The notes under the pieces were generated by a model, which searched no databases, had not been told where the DNA came from, and worked only from the letters and a program-made list of their open reading frames with translations. From assembly GCA_963709175.1 (NCBI GenBank), contig CAVPVK010000007.1, positions 1,116,001-1,180,000 on the forward strand: a stretch of 64,000 nt of DNA, read 5' to 3'. Of the stretch, positions 37,086 through 47,380 are shown piece after piece. Source of the stretch: JANXQG01 sp963709175 (GTDB lineage Bacteria > Planctomycetota > Planctomycetia > Pirellulales > Thermoguttaceae). The number at the start of each line of letters is the position of its first letter. Positions within the stretch are counted from its first letter, which is position 1. The translations under genes were made by a program, and so were the position numbers.

Positions 37086-37601
37086 ATGGAAACCTGGCCG
37101 GAAGTAATCAGTAACGAAGGACATGTGTACGCCGCGGTCGGCAAGGATTCTTCATCTGCGGATGTCGCGGCAAGGTCGCCCGATCTCTCCATGCCGGTTC
37201 TACCAGATCGCTTGGCCATGCCGGGAACGGAGGATCGCATCCGGGCAATTTTCGGACTAGGCCGCGGGGGGGCATTGCCTGCGGTCAATTCGGCTACGAT
37301 GCTTACGTACTACCGCCACTTGTTGGACTGTCTCGCACTGCCTTGCGAAGCCGTCTATTCCTCCGACACCGGTGGCATCCATCCTGTAACAGTTACGGCC
37401 CTTGTTGATCCCCAGGCGACGCCGTCCGACGGGGCTGCACTCTGTTGCATTGCCGTTCATAGCAACAAGGTGGAGAGCTTGCCGCTGGTGGATATCGAAG
37501 TCGAGCCTGACAACCCGAACTTCCAGTCCTTCGAAGATTACTGGTTCTGGTATTGGAACCTGCGAGAAAGCCATTTATATCGACCGTCCAAGCCTTGGTG
37601 A
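37086..37601 (+). CDS. Conserved hypothetical protein
   Basis: 171 residues, no signal peptide or membrane segment. The second half has a recognisable conserved pattern: MLTYYRHLLDCLALPCEAVYSSDTGG, PVTVTALVDP, ALCCIAVHSNKVESLPLVDIEVEPDNPNFQSFEDYWFWYWN. Proteins with the YY..L...L..P.EA.Y and LPL.DIEV..... pattern are common in planctomycetes and are sometimes called calcium-binding by weak similarity. Function not known. Confidence 0.65.
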   Translation: METWPEVISNEGHVYAAVGKDSSSADVAARSPDLSMPVLPDRLAMPGTEDRIRAIFGLGRGGALPAVNSATMLTYYRHLLDCLALPCEAVYSSDTGGIHPVTVTALVDPQATPSDGAALCCIAVHSNKVESLPLVDIEVEPDNPNFQSFEDYWFWYWNLRESHLYRPSKPW

Positions 37602-37745
37602 TCTTCCCGGCCATTCCAGGGTAACAGCCGACTATTCCTGGGCAACAGCGGTGAGAAGATCTTTCCTAACCCCTTTTCCATCAATCACTTGCAGCCGCCT
37701 GAAGGCGATAGTATACTATCCTATCCCTTCATACCAGGATTTGCC

Positions 37746-39073
37746 ATGCCACAAGTGACACTGGACTCGATCGCCGCGGCGGGCGTGGTTGGTGCGGGCG
37801 GGGCCGGATTCCCCACCCACGTCAAACTCGCCGGAAAGGCCGATACCGTCCTGCTCAACGCCGCCGAGTGCGAACCGCTGCTCCATAAAGACAAGGAAGT
37901 CCTCCGCGATTACCTCGACGCCACCATCGAAGGCATGGCCGTCGCCATGCAACTCGTCGTGCGCCGCGGGCCATCGTCGGCATCAAGGAAAAATACCACG
38001 ACGTCATCGACCTGCTCAGTGCCCGGCTGCCCCGCAACATGGAAGTTTGCCCCTTGCGCGACGCCTACCCGGCGGGCGATGAATTCATCCTCGTCTACGA
38101 CACGCTCGGCCGCATCATCCCGCCCGGCGGCATTCCCCTGGCCGTCAACGCTGTGGTCATGAACGTGGAGACGGCCGTCAACGTGGCCGCCTCGGCCAGT
38201 CAACCGGTAACGGAAAAATTCCTCACGATCGCCGGGGCCGTTGCCGAGCCGGTGACCGTTCGAGTGCCCATTGGCGTAACGCTCTCGCAGTGCGTCGCGG
38301 CGGCCGGAGGGGCCACGATCCCTAATCCGAATTACATGGTCGGCGGCGTGATGATGGGCACGCTCCAGCCCGACCACGAGGCCCTCGTCGACAAGACGAC
38401 CGGCGGCGTGATCGTCCTGCCCGACGAACACATCGTGATCCAGCGGCGGAACCAGACCTGGAAGCAGGTAGCCCGCATCGGGCAGAGCGCTTGCGACCAA
38501 TGCAGCTACTGCACCGAGTTGTGCCCCCGCTGGCTGTTGGGTCATCCGATCGAGCCGCATCGGGCGATGCGCAGCCTGGGTTTCAACCTGGTGGGCGAGG
38601 CCAACACCATCGGCACGAGTTTCTGCTGCGAGTGCAACCTGTGCAGCCTCTATTCCTGCCCGGAAGACCTCGATCCCAAGCAGGTTTGCACGCAGAACAA
38701 GCGGCGTTTGGCCGCGGAGAAAAAACGCTGGGAGAATCCGCCGCTGAACGCCACTCGCGCCGAGACCCATCTCCGCAACCGCAAGGCCCCCATGGCCCGC
38801 TTGATCCAAAAGCTGGGGCTGCGGCAGTTCCGCAATGTCGGCCCGCTGAACAACGCCATCCTGCCCGCCGCCAAGGTCGGCATCAAGCTCAAGCGACACA
38901 TCGGCGCCCCTTGCGACCCGGTGGTCGGGGCGGGCGATCGCGTGACCAAGGGGCAGGTGGTGGGGCGCCCGCCGGTCGCCAACGGCAAGCCCGCCCTGGG
39001 CGTGCCGGTGCATGCGTCGATTGACGGCACCGTGACCGCCGTCAGCGGCGGTGTAATTTGGATTGAAAAATAA
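37746..39073 (+). CDS. pduS: PduS-like (RnfC-type) iron-sulfur flavoprotein, frameshifted
   Basis: ATG 37746 starts MPQVTLDSIAAAGVVGAGGAGFPTHVKL with the NAD/FMN-binding glycine run and NAAECEPLLHKDKEVLRD. A one-base shift near 37968 leads to AIVGIKEKYHDVIDLLSARLPRNMEVCPL and then an open frame to 39073. It contains a SLBB-like part (FLTIAGAVAEPVTVRVPIG), two 4Fe-4S motifs (CDQCSYCTELCP; CCECNLCSLYSCP) and a C-terminal barrel-sandwich part (DRVTKGQVVGRPP...VHASIDGTVTAV). PduS reduces cobalamin or passes electrons inside microcompartments. The next gene is a PduT-like shell protein, 14 bp on. Confidence 0.85.
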
Positions 39074-39087
39074 AGGACCAACATCTC

Positions 39088-39648
39088 ATGTCAAGCGGCA
39101 AAGCGATCGGCGCGATTGAATTTTCCAGCGTGGGTCTGGGCTACCTGGCCCAAGACGAAATGCTCAAAGCGGCCTCGGTCAACCAGATCATCGCCCGCAC
39201 AATCTGCTCCGGCAAGTACCTGGTCGTGGTGGGCGGATCGGTCAGCGACGTCGAGACGTCGGTCGAGGCGGGCGTCAAGGTCGGTTCCAGCGCGGTAATC
39301 GATGAGTTGACGCTTGCCAACGTGCACGACGCGGTCTTTCCGGCCTTGGGGCAGTCGGTCGTCCTGCACGCCGACGAGGCCGGTGCATTAGGCGTGGTAG
39401 AAACCTTCAGCGGCGTGAGCATCCTGGCGGCCGCCGACCGCGCCGCCAAGGCGGCCCGCGTGACGCTCTTCCGCATCCACGTGGCGATGGCCCTGGGCGG
39501 CAAAGGGCTGTTGCTGATGACCGGCAACGTGTCGGACGTGCGGGCGGGGGTCGACGCGGCGGCCGACGAGGCCCGCGAACGTGGCCTGCTGGTATCCGAG
39601 ATTGTCTTGCCGCGTCCCAGCAGGGAATTATTCGCCGATTATCTGTAG
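39088..39648 (+). CDS. pduT: Bacterial microcompartment trimeric shell protein, PduT-like
   Basis: 186 residues with two BMC folds in tandem (about 5-92 and 98-182): AIGAIEFSSVGLGYLAQDEMLKAASVNQI and ALGVVETFSGVSILAAADRAAKAARVTL. Cys40 in the segment RTICSGKY matches the pore cysteine of PduT (KTICPGKF), which holds a 4Fe-4S cluster at the trimer axis. It probably conducts electrons through the shell to the PduS-like partner just upstream. No other shell or enzyme gene of a microcompartment is in the window. Confidence 0.9.
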   Translation: MSSGKAIGAIEFSSVGLGYLAQDEMLKAASVNQIIARTICSGKYLVVVGGSVSDVETSVEAGVKVGSSAVIDELTLANVHDAVFPALGQSVVLHADEAGALGVVETFSGVSILAAADRAAKAARVTLFRIHVAMALGGKGLLLMTGNVSDVRAGVDAAADEARERGLLVSEIVLPRPSRELFADYL

Positions 39649-39661
39649 GTCTCGACTGCCA

Positions 39662-41167
39662 TCAGCCCGCCCCCACACCGCGGTCCAACGCGTCCTGGTC
39701 GCGCTGGTACAGGGCCAGCACCGACTCGAATTCGCCTTGGTCGATCCGCCACGCCGGGTTGTCCTCGCTGTGGGCGTTGCAATGCGTGGTGAAAAGCCGG
39801 TACATGAACTTGAAGAGGTGCCGCGGCACCCGCAGCGTCCCCAGCCCGGCCTTCAGCCGCGGCGCGTCGATCGCTGGGTCCAAAAGGTTGGTGATCGTGG
39901 GCGTTTGACCGTCGCAGGCGCAGGCTTTGAGCCGGGCGTTGGCTAGATCGTAGAGCGATTGACCCGTCCAGGCCAGCGAACGGATGAGGTTCTGCTTGTC
40001 GAGCCGGGCCCGTTCGTGAAAATCGCGGTCCTGTCGATCGACCCGCCGCTCCAACTCGACCGGCAGGAGGAGCTTCAGGCCCAGCCCGGAATGCTTGAGG
40101 AACTTGTTGTCGAGCATCGGCCAGACAAGGGCCTGCATCAAGTCGGCGGAGCCGTTGATCAAATAGGGCTCGTCAACGCGATCAACAATAACCACGATGC
40201 CGTCGAATCGCAGCGTGCGGAGCGCCGACTGCAACTTTTCCAGAAGCTGGTAGCGCTGATCCGTTTGCTGCGATAGCGGCAAGGGCTGTCCCACGAGCTG
40301 CGCGGCAGGGAAATCCAGCAGTATCCGCCGCAAGGGCCGAATGGCATGGTTCAGCACCCGCGTGTTGCGGCGGATTTGCCAGGCCCTCCACGTGTACTTG
40401 ACGAATCTGGCCAACCAGGGCACCCAGCCGGCAACCACTGCCGCCAGCATCCACGGCCACCACGACCGCCAGGAGGCGACCAGTTCCGCCCGACCGAAAT
40501 AACCAAACAGTCCCAGCGTGGCTGCCGTGACCACGCCGCCGACCGCAAGGTCCCACTTCGACCTCCACGTGGAGAATCGCAGTTTCTTCCGCAGCCGCTG
40601 CCAGCGCTGGGCCGGATTCTCCGCCGTCGAGCGGTCGTAGACCGCCGCCAGCAGGGCCACGTCGCGGGCCTCGCCGGCATCGAGCCGGCCGATCGGCAGC
40701 GGTTCCTCGCGGGCAGCCGGATGGCGCGCCTGCTGCACCTCGAGGATACGGTCGACCAATTGCGTCACTGCCAGCGAAAGGATGGCGTCGATGTGGTCCC
40801 AGAGACGCCACTGAGCCAACGCCCGATCGATTCGCCGCCAGCGGCCGTGAAAACCCTCGCGAAAGCGGTCGATGAAGGGATTGAAGTCGTCATACTGGAC
40901 CACGAACGCCTGGTGCTCGGGATGGTCGGCGTTATAGTCCGCCAACCGCCGCACGACCTGCAGCCGCATCGCCGTTTTGCCCGCCCCTTTTTCGCCGAAC
41001 ACCACCGACGTGGCCGGCTCGGTAGGATCGCCGTAGATCTTGTCCCAGGCCGGGTGAAAGACGCTGCGTATACAGGCCCCTTTAAACACGAGGTCCGTCT
41101 GCGCGTCCTCGTCGGCAAAAGGGTTGGAGGCCAGACCGTGATGCTCGAGAAACTGTTGTATCTTCAT
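39662..41167 (-). CDS. Membrane-associated P-loop ATPase
   Basis: 501 residues from ATG 41167, whose ATGA overlaps the stop of the upstream gene, indicating coupled translation. A Walker A site GEKGAGKT (58-65) and Walker B IVVIVDRVDEP are visible. Two hydrophobic segments (AVGGVVTAATLGLFGYFG; WWPWMLAAVVAGWVPWLARF) sit between them, a KAP-like layout. The N-terminal MKIQQFLEHHGLASNPFADEDA resembles ExeA-type AAA proteins. Work on the membrane together with the zinc-ribbon/GYF protein is likely. Substrate unknown. Confidence 0.75.
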   Translation of the reverse strand: MKIQQFLEHHGLASNPFADEDAQTDLVFKGACIRSVFHPAWDKIYGDPTEPATSVVFGEKGAGKTAMRLQVVRRLADYNADHPEHQAFVVQYDDFNPFIDRFREGFHGRWRRIDRALAQWRLWDHIDAILSLAVTQLVDRILEVQQARHPAAREEPLPIGRLDAGEARDVALLAAVYDRSTAENPAQRWQRLRKKLRFSTWRSKWDLAVGGVVTAATLGLFGYFGRAELVASWRSWWPWMLAAVVAGWVPWLARFVKYTWRAWQIRRNTRVLNHAIRPLRRILLDFPAAQLVGQPLPLSQQTDQRYQLLEKLQSALRTLRFDGIVVIVDRVDEPYLINGSADLMQALVWPMLDNKFLKHSGLGLKLLLPVELERRVDRQDRDFHERARLDKQNLIRSLAWTGQSLYDLANARLKACACDGQTPTITNLLDPAIDAPRLKAGLGTLRVPRHLFKFMYRLFTTHCNAHSEDNPAWRIDQGEFESVLALYQRDQDALDRGVGAG

Positions 41168-42180
41168 GACGGCCTCAGCAGTTCCCAAAGGAATACGAAG
41201 AAAAGCACGATCACCAGCAAGCCCAATCCCACCAGCAGCGCAATTTGCTTGTGATCGGAGGCACGCCGCGGCTTGGGACGATGAGCGTGCGCGACGGGTG
41301 CAGCGGCGGCGATCACGGGGGCCGCGTCGAGGAAGTCGATGATCTGGTTGCCACGAAGCTTGGGAAACACCTGGGCCGCCTCTTGCCAGTCGCGCCACCC
41401 TTCGCGCCAGACGAGCGAATCCGCACTAACGCGCCCCTCGCTGAGCCAGGTCTTCATCAACTCGCCGGGCGCCGGGCCAAATTGCCCGCCCGAGGCCGGC
41501 CGCACGTACCAGATCATATCCGGGGCCTCGGCAATGGGATCGGGTGGTTCTGCAGCTGCCGTCGGCGGCAGCGGCGGAGCAGCCGTAACGGGTCCTGCCA
41601 TCGGCCCGCTTCCCGATGGGCGGGCGACCACAGGTGCCGGAGCGGGCGCTGCAGAGGACGCCACTGCGCCTGGTGCCGTTGCCGCGGCCGCTGGGGTTGA
41701 AGGCGCAGCAAGTGGCGAAACGCCCGCGTCTGCCGTCTTTGCTGACACCACCGCCGGTTGCGGTCTTGACGATGCGGCCGGCTGCGGACGGGCGGGGGCC
41801 GACGCGGCCGCGGCCGCCCCTCGCGCCACCGTGGAAGGGGAGGGCGGGGCGACAACCGGGCCGGCGGGCTCGGTCTCGATCTGCGTACTCGGCGCCAACA
41901 TCCTGCCGCCTGTCGGATCGCCCGGCAAATTAGGCGGTTCCCCAGGAAGGATGTCTGGCGACGAATCGGAGCCCTGAGCGGCTTCCGGGTCGTCGTGTTC
42001 CATGGTCTGCGTGGCCGCGCCCCCCGCCCCTTGCCGGCCCGCAGATTTCGAGGCAGGACGAGTGCTTTGCGTTGGAATCAGCGTCCGTGCACCGCAGAAC
42101 GGGCATATTCCCCGCCTGCCGGCCTGGAATTCCTTGACGTTCAGCTTGTGTCCGTTGGGACAGTAAAACCGTATGCCCAT
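41164..42180 (-). CDS. Zinc-ribbon, GYF-domain membrane protein
   Basis: 338 residues. N-terminal zinc ribbon FYCPNGHKLNVKEFQAGRRGICPFCG; long Pro/Ala-rich linker (about 45-215); a GYF_2-type domain MIWYVRPASGGQFGPAPGELMKTWLSEGRVSADSLVWREGW (about 223-263); and a C-terminal membrane helix ALLVGLGLLVIVLFFVFLWEL. GYF_2 domains bind proline-rich peptides. The architecture is typical of planctomycetes. Coupled by ATGA overlap to the downstream ATPase, it probably acts as its membrane partner or recruiter. Confidence 0.8.
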   Translation of the reverse strand: MGIRFYCPNGHKLNVKEFQAGRRGICPFCGARTLIPTQSTRPASKSAGRQGAGGAATQTMEHDDPEAAQGSDSSPDILPGEPPNLPGDPTGGRMLAPSTQIETEPAGPVVAPPSPSTVARGAAAAASAPARPQPAASSRPQPAVVSAKTADAGVSPLAAPSTPAAAATAPGAVASSAAPAPAPVVARPSGSGPMAGPVTAAPPLPPTAAAEPPDPIAEAPDMIWYVRPASGGQFGPAPGELMKTWLSEGRVSADSLVWREGWRDWQEAAQVFPKLRGNQIIDFLDAAPVIAAAAPVAHAHRPKPRRASDHKQIALLVGLGLLVIVLFFVFLWELLRPS

Positions 42181-42254
42181 CGATGCCCTTTCCTCCTCCC
42201 AGAATTCTATTATAACCCCGCCGGGTTGTCTGTGAAGTTCGGCATATCGCGTAC

Positions 42255-42362
42255 GTCAGCCTTGCCAGGCTGACAACTGAGAGTGTACGTCAGCGTTTTC
42301 AGGCTGACGATCGGGCCCGCGGCGCAGCCTAGGGACATCTTTGTCAGGCTCGAAAGCCTGAC
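42255..42362. repeat. Three REP-like GTCAG hairpins
   Basis: GTCAGCCTtgccAGGCTGAC (42255-42274), GTCAGCgttttcagGCTGAC (42289-42308) and GTCAGGCTcgaaAGCCTGAC (42343-42362). They lie between two minus-strand genes, after the M13 peptidase start side and before the GYF gene leader, a usual REP position. Confidence 0.7.
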
Positions 42363-42378
42363 GTATGGCCCGCGCTGT

Positions 42379-44397
42379 TCACCAGATCGCCGGCCAGCTC
42401 TCCGCCGGTTTCGGGCAGCCAAAGGCACGGAGGAATTCGGGGAAATTCGCCACCGAGCCCAGCACCCGCCAGCGGACCGGGCTGTGCACGTCGCTACCCA
42501 CGTGCAGCCGCACCAACTCCGGACGCTCGTTGGTCCGCCAACTCTGGCCGAAAGCGATGAAGAACCGCTGGTCGGGGGTAAAACCATCTGTCCGCGGCAA
42601 CCGCTGCCCGCGGATCGCCCGCTGAAAGGCATCGTACGCCACTCGCAGGCCGCCGATATCGGCGATATTCTCGCCAAGCGTCTGATGGCCGTCGATGTGC
42701 AGCCCCGGCAGGACCTCGTAAGCATCGTACTGCCGCACGATCCGCTCGGCGCGGCCCTCGAAGGCCTTGGCGTCGTCGGGCGTCCACCAACTCTTGAGAT
42801 TGCCTTGCCAGTCGTACTGCCGGCCTTCGTCGTCGAAGCCGTGCGTCAACTCGTGCCCAATCGTCGCGCCGATGGCACCGAAGTTGGAGGCGTCATCGGC
42901 CTTTTCGTCGAAAAACGGTGGCTGGAGGATGCCCGCCGGAAAACAGACCTCGTTGAGCGTCGGCTCGTAATAGGCGTTATTGGTCTGCGGCGTCATGAGC
43001 CATTCGCCGCGGTCCACCGGCTTGCCGAGCTTGGCCAGATCCCGCTGGAACTCAAAGGCATTGGCCGCCAGGGCGTTGAGCACGTAGGGCTGCCGCGAGA
43101 TTCTCAACTTGCTGTAGTCGCGCCACTTGTCGGGATAGCCGATCTTGCTCCGCATGGTGTCGAGCTTCTTGTAGGCCTGCTCCTTGGTTGCCTGGCTCAT
43201 CCAGCCGGCAGCCCGGATCCTGCCCCGCAAGGCCTCTTTGCAGAGATTGACCAGGGTCAAGGCGCGGGCCTTGGCGGCAGGACTGAAAGCCCTGGCCACG
43301 TAGAGTTGCCCCAGGTCCTCGCCGATGGCAACGTCCGCCGCCGCCAGCACCCGCTTCCACCGCGGCCGCAGCTCAGTGGCGCCGGAGAGCTTCTTGCCCA
43401 TGAAGGCGAACCGTTCTTCGACGAAAGCCTTGCCCAAATAGTTGGCGCTCTGGGCCAACAGGTGCCAGCGAAGATAATCCCGCCAAACGGCCAGCGGCTC
43501 GCTAGTCACCAGCTTATCGAATGCCGTCAGGAATTCCGGCTGGCGGACCAGCATTTGGCCCTCGCCTGCGGGGAAGTCGATCTTAGCAAAGTAGCCGTTC
43601 CAATCGAGATCGGGGGCTAGCTTGGCCAGCGCGGTCCGCGGGTACTTGTGGTAGTTCTTTTCCGGATCGCGGAGCTCGACTAGCGTCCGCGAGGTTTTGG
43701 CCAGCTTGGTCTCGAAGGCCATGATCGAATTCGCGGCCGACTTCGCCGCCGCTGGGGCGTCGCCGGCTAGTTCCAGCATCCGGGCGACATGCTTGACATA
43801 GGCGGCGCGGATATCGTCGTCCGCCTTGCCCTTGCGGAAATAATAGTCCCGCTCCGGCAGGCCCAGGCCGCCCTGGCTGATGCCAGCGATCATGCGTGTC
43901 GTGTCCTTGTCGTCGATCTCGGCGCCGATATTGAAGCCGACATTCACGCCCTGGGTTTGCAGGCCGGCAATCACCGCCAACAGTTCCTTGCGGCTGTCGA
44001 TCGCCCGAATGCGGTCCAGCCAAGGCTTCAGCGGCGTAAGCCCCGCCCGCTCGATCTCGGCCTCGTCCATGCCGGAGGCGTAGAAGTCGCCCACGCGTTG
44101 GACCACGCTCCCCTTGGGTCCACCAGTGCGGGCTGAGTTCTCGAGGATTTCCTTGAGGATGGTGAAGTTGCGTTCGTCGATTTCCTGGTTCACTCCGTAC
44201 GCGGAATACTCGCCGGGAATCGGCTTCTTGTCGAAGGCCCCGTTGCAGTAGGCGTAAAAATCCTTGCACGGCGAAACGGACAGGTCCATATACGACCGGT
44301 CCACGGCGACGACGGGCGATTTGCCTTGATCCGCGACCCCGACCGAACCAACGACGGCCACCATGGCCGCCGCGGATAACCAAAAACGCATTGACAT
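42379..44397 (-). CDS. pepO: M13-family (neprilysin/PepO) zinc metallopeptidase
   Basis: 672 residues from ATG 44397 (MSMRFWLSAAAMVAVVGSVG, Sec signal). A longer start at 44424 adds nine residues, and positions below use that numbering. N-terminal M13 part DRSYMDLSVSPCKDFYAYCNG; zinc site HELTH (His524, Glu525, His528); third ligand Glu585 in GENIADIGG; C-terminal segment VGSDVHSPVRWRVLGSVANFPEFLRAF and a terminal PAIW in place of the usual C-x-x-W. It cleaves peptides outside the cytoplasm. Single-gene unit between REP hairpins and the TMTC gene. Confidence 0.95.
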   Translation of the reverse strand: MSMRFWLSAAAMVAVVGSVGVADQGKSPVVAVDRSYMDLSVSPCKDFYAYCNGAFDKKPIPGEYSAYGVNQEIDERNFTILKEILENSARTGGPKGSVVQRVGDFYASGMDEAEIERAGLTPLKPWLDRIRAIDSRKELLAVIAGLQTQGVNVGFNIGAEIDDKDTTRMIAGISQGGLGLPERDYYFRKGKADDDIRAAYVKHVARMLELAGDAPAAAKSAANSIMAFETKLAKTSRTLVELRDPEKNYHKYPRTALAKLAPDLDWNGYFAKIDFPAGEGQMLVRQPEFLTAFDKLVTSEPLAVWRDYLRWHLLAQSANYLGKAFVEERFAFMGKKLSGATELRPRWKRVLAAADVAIGEDLGQLYVARAFSPAAKARALTLVNLCKEALRGRIRAAGWMSQATKEQAYKKLDTMRSKIGYPDKWRDYSKLRISRQPYVLNALAANAFEFQRDLAKLGKPVDRGEWLMTPQTNNAYYEPTLNEVCFPAGILQPPFFDEKADDASNFGAIGATIGHELTHGFDDEGRQYDWQGNLKSWWTPDDAKAFEGRAERIVRQYDAYEVLPGLHIDGHQTLGENIADIGGLRVAYDAFQRAIRGQRLPRTDGFTPDQRFFIAFGQSWRTNERPELVRLHVGSDVHSPVRWRVLGSVANFPEFLRAFGCPKPAESWPAIW

Positions 44398-44463
44398 CTT
44401 GATCTCCAGGTGGAACTTGTTCATTAAAATAGTATACGTCTTTCTTGCCGACGTTTCCGGTGG

Positions 44464-46934
44464 CTACATCCCTGCCGGAAGCAGCACCAGGGCCTTGTCG
44501 TCATAATAGCGGTTGGCCGACTCGTACCGCCGCAGCAACAGCATCATGTCCGCCTCGGGAAACGGCCGCTTTGGCAGGCGGTTGGCCTGCTCGACGGTGC
44601 TGGCCGCGAGGGCAAAATTTCCCTGTTCAGCGTACGCGGCAGCCAACGCAACCAGGACCGGCGAACTTTGGCCGCGCGAGATTGTCTTCGCCCGTTGCGC
44701 CAGCGCCGCGGCCTTGCTTCCGTCGCGAACGGATGCGTCCGGATCGGTCGCGAGGACCCAGGCCGTCATGGTCAGCACGGGCAGCGAATCGGGAACCTCG
44801 TCGAGGTATCGCGCCCAGAATTCCAACGCCGTCCGCGGCTGCCGCTTCACGTAATAAAGATAACCGAGGGTCTCGGCCGCATCTCGGGCTGTTTCCGGCT
44901 GGCCCAGGAGTACACTATAACACTTGATCGCCTCGTCGCGACGTTGCGGATCGTTGGCCAGTGCCTGGCCTAGGGTCCGCCATGCCGGATAATAGGCGGG
45001 AGCGATCTTGATCGCGGTGCGAAGGACGTCGATACCCTGGTCGAGCCGCTTCTGCCGGCACAATAAGTCGCCCAGCTTCCAGTACGCCTCAAGGTAGCCC
45101 GGATCCAACGACAATGCTGTGCGAAAGTTGGCCTCGGCCGCGGCAAAATCGCCGCGGACGGCCAACGCCGTGCCCAGGTTCACATAGCTTTGCTCGAAGT
45201 CGGGCCGAATATCGATCGCCGTACGGTAGTGCTTGAGTGCCTCGTCCATCTGGTTCTTGAGCATGTACATGTTGCCCAGGTTGATATGGGCCTCGACGTA
45301 TCGCGGACGGATCTGCACCGCGTGCTGGTATCGCCGGAACGCCTGCTCATAGCGGCCTTTCGTCTGATCGATATACCCCAGGTTGTTCTCGGCCAGGGCG
45401 ATCTCGGGATTGGCCTTCAGGGCGGCGGTCCAGAAAACCTCGTTGTTTCTCCAAGTGGCGGTTTGCGCCGCCGTGGCCATCACCAGCGTCGGCGTCAATA
45501 CCGCCAGCCCCGCCGTCCAAATCCAGCGGCGATAGGGAAGCCGGGCGGTCGATGCTTCGGCGGACCAGGCGAGCATGATATACAGCCCGACATGAGGCAG
45601 GTAAGTATAGCGGTCGGCCATCGCCTGCACGCCGACCTGCACCAACCCGATGACCGGCAGCATGGTCAGCAGATACCACAGCCAGCCCACGGCCAGCCAC
45701 GGCCACGACCGCCAGCAACGAACCACCAGGGCGGTTATCGCCGCCAGCACGAGCACTGCCACGGCGATCTTTGGCCACGGTATGCCATGTTCGGGAAACG
45801 GATAGAGCGGGGCCAGGTTGACGGGATAGAAAATCTCGCCGATGTATGCGGCGTACGACACCACCGCGTTCTGCAAACGCATGGAAAACGTTATGGTGTC
45901 GATGACGAGCATACGCCCTTCTGGGCCACCATGGTTACCGCGCTGGAGGCCAGCGCCAGGACCACTAGCGGCAGTTTTTCCAGTACCAGCCAAAGTAGGT
46001 TAGAGTCTTCGGAGCACCCGGTACTCCGCGTCGTGGGTGTTAGGTCTTGGGTCTTAGGTCTTGGAACAGCCCTCTTGCTCCCCTCGTCCTCTGGGAGAGG
46101 GGCAAGGGGTGAGGGCAGCCTCACCCGCCCCAACGGCCAATAATCCAGTAGCAGCAGCAAAACCGGCAAGGTCACCAGCATCGGCTTGGCCATCAGCCCG
46201 AGGGCGAAAAGCACGACCACCAAGCCGTATCTTGCATATCTGACCCATGATCGGGCGCAGTCGGCATAAGCGGCGTAGGCCCATAGTGCGAGGAAGCAGA
46301 ACAGGCCGCTCAATACGTCCTTCCGCTCGGAGAGCCAGGCTACGGATTCTGCCCGGAGGGGGTGAATTCCGAAGAGGATCGCCACCAGAAAGCTCGGCCA
46401 GAGCGCGGAAGTCATCCGCCGCAGGGCCATGAACAGTACCAGCACATTGGCGGCGTGGAGTAAGACGCTGGTAAGGTGGTGACCCCACGGATGCTGGATG
46501 CCTTCCGGTCCAAAGATCTGGACGTCGGTCATGTGCGACAGCCACGTCAGCGGATGCCAGTTGTCGTATTCCAGGCTGGTGAAGGCCCAGGCGATCGAGT
46601 CTCGCGTCAGGCCTTGCGTTACGTGGGAGTTATCGTAAATGTAGCGGTTGTCGTCGAGGTTGACGAAGCCGAACTCCATGTCGGACGATGGGGCCGACCA
46701 GGCGCTGCCGCCCGGCCAGACCATCTGGGCCGCACGGCGGAACGCCCCTTCCAGAGCCGGCTGGAAGGCCAGGATCACCAGCAGGACCAGGCAAGCAGCG
46801 AAGGCGGTCAAAGGGCCGCGGTTCGCGACCGCCGACTTGCCCTGTCCGCTGCGGGCGTTCGAGCGCGGCGCGGCGAACGGATTCTGCGCGAAGGTGCTTT
46901 TCGAGGATGTGTCGCGCTTGCGTTTTCGCCCCAT
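44464..46934 (-). CDS. TMTC-like multi-pass membrane protein with TPR repeats, frameshifted
   Basis: ATG 46934 starts MGRKRKRDTSSKSTFAQ. The membrane half has GT-C features: DDNRYIYDNSHVTQGLT, WHPLTWLSHMTDVQIFG, GHHLTSVLLHAANVLVLFMALR and IHPLRAESVAWLSERKDVLSG. Near 45910 a one-base shift leads to ITFSMRLQNAVVSYAAYIGEIFYPVNLAPLYPFP, more helices, then at least eight TPRs (ALAENNLGYIDQTKGRYEQAFRRYQHAV and on) to the stop at 44464. Joined length is about 820 residues. Relatives are O-mannosyl- or similar glycosyltransferases. An in-frame insert of about 34 residues near 46020-46130 derives from an intergenic repeat. Confidence 0.8.
46040..46064. repeat. Tandem TTAGGTCTTGGG-type repeat inside the TMTC gene
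   Basis: TTAGGTCTTGGGTC is followed by TTAGGTCTTGG, part of a repeat-derived in-frame insert that also contains a purine-rich block (GGGAGAGGGGCAAGGGGTGAGGG, 46091-46113). It falls in a predicted cytoplasmic loop. Confidence 0.6.
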
Positions 46935-47380
46935 TTGGTTATTTTCCTCGGCGAACGACCGCTTGTAAAGCGGCGGAGTGGCCACTGCGGCAAGCCCTCG
47001 AATTGGTAACTCTATTCGGTTATGTGTGAATCACAACGTTCTGCGCCGGGCTGGATATTTCGGATTTCAATTTTGAGATCCCGCGGCAGCCCAATGGTTA
47101 ATGGTTTGCCATGACGGTGGACATTCGGGAGCCAGGAACTACAATTGTCCCGCTGGGTTTGGCGACCGGGCTCCGGCAACTTGTCGCGATCTCGCGCGGT
47201 CCGGCCGGACGTGAGAATATACGCGTGTTTGACACTGCAAAAACTCGCGTGGACGGCCCACTTGTTGTAACGAGGAATCCAAAATCGAACCCGGGCCGCA
47301 TTTGGCTCGGACCCTAACGACCCGCCGCACCCTGAGACGGCGGAGTGGGCAAGACAGCCTGGTACGGAGTTTGACGCGAC
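46935..47380. other. Intergenic region between divergent genes
   Basis: Should contain the promoters of the TMTC gene (leftward) and the PhyH gene (rightward). A 68-codon frame at 47111-47317 has no ribosome site or domain and is not accepted. No clear operator seen. Confidence 0.4.

Noticed and set aside
47111..47317. 68-codon plus-strand frame between TMTC and PhyH
   Set aside because: No start signal, no recognisable fold, and lies where two divergent promoters are expected.
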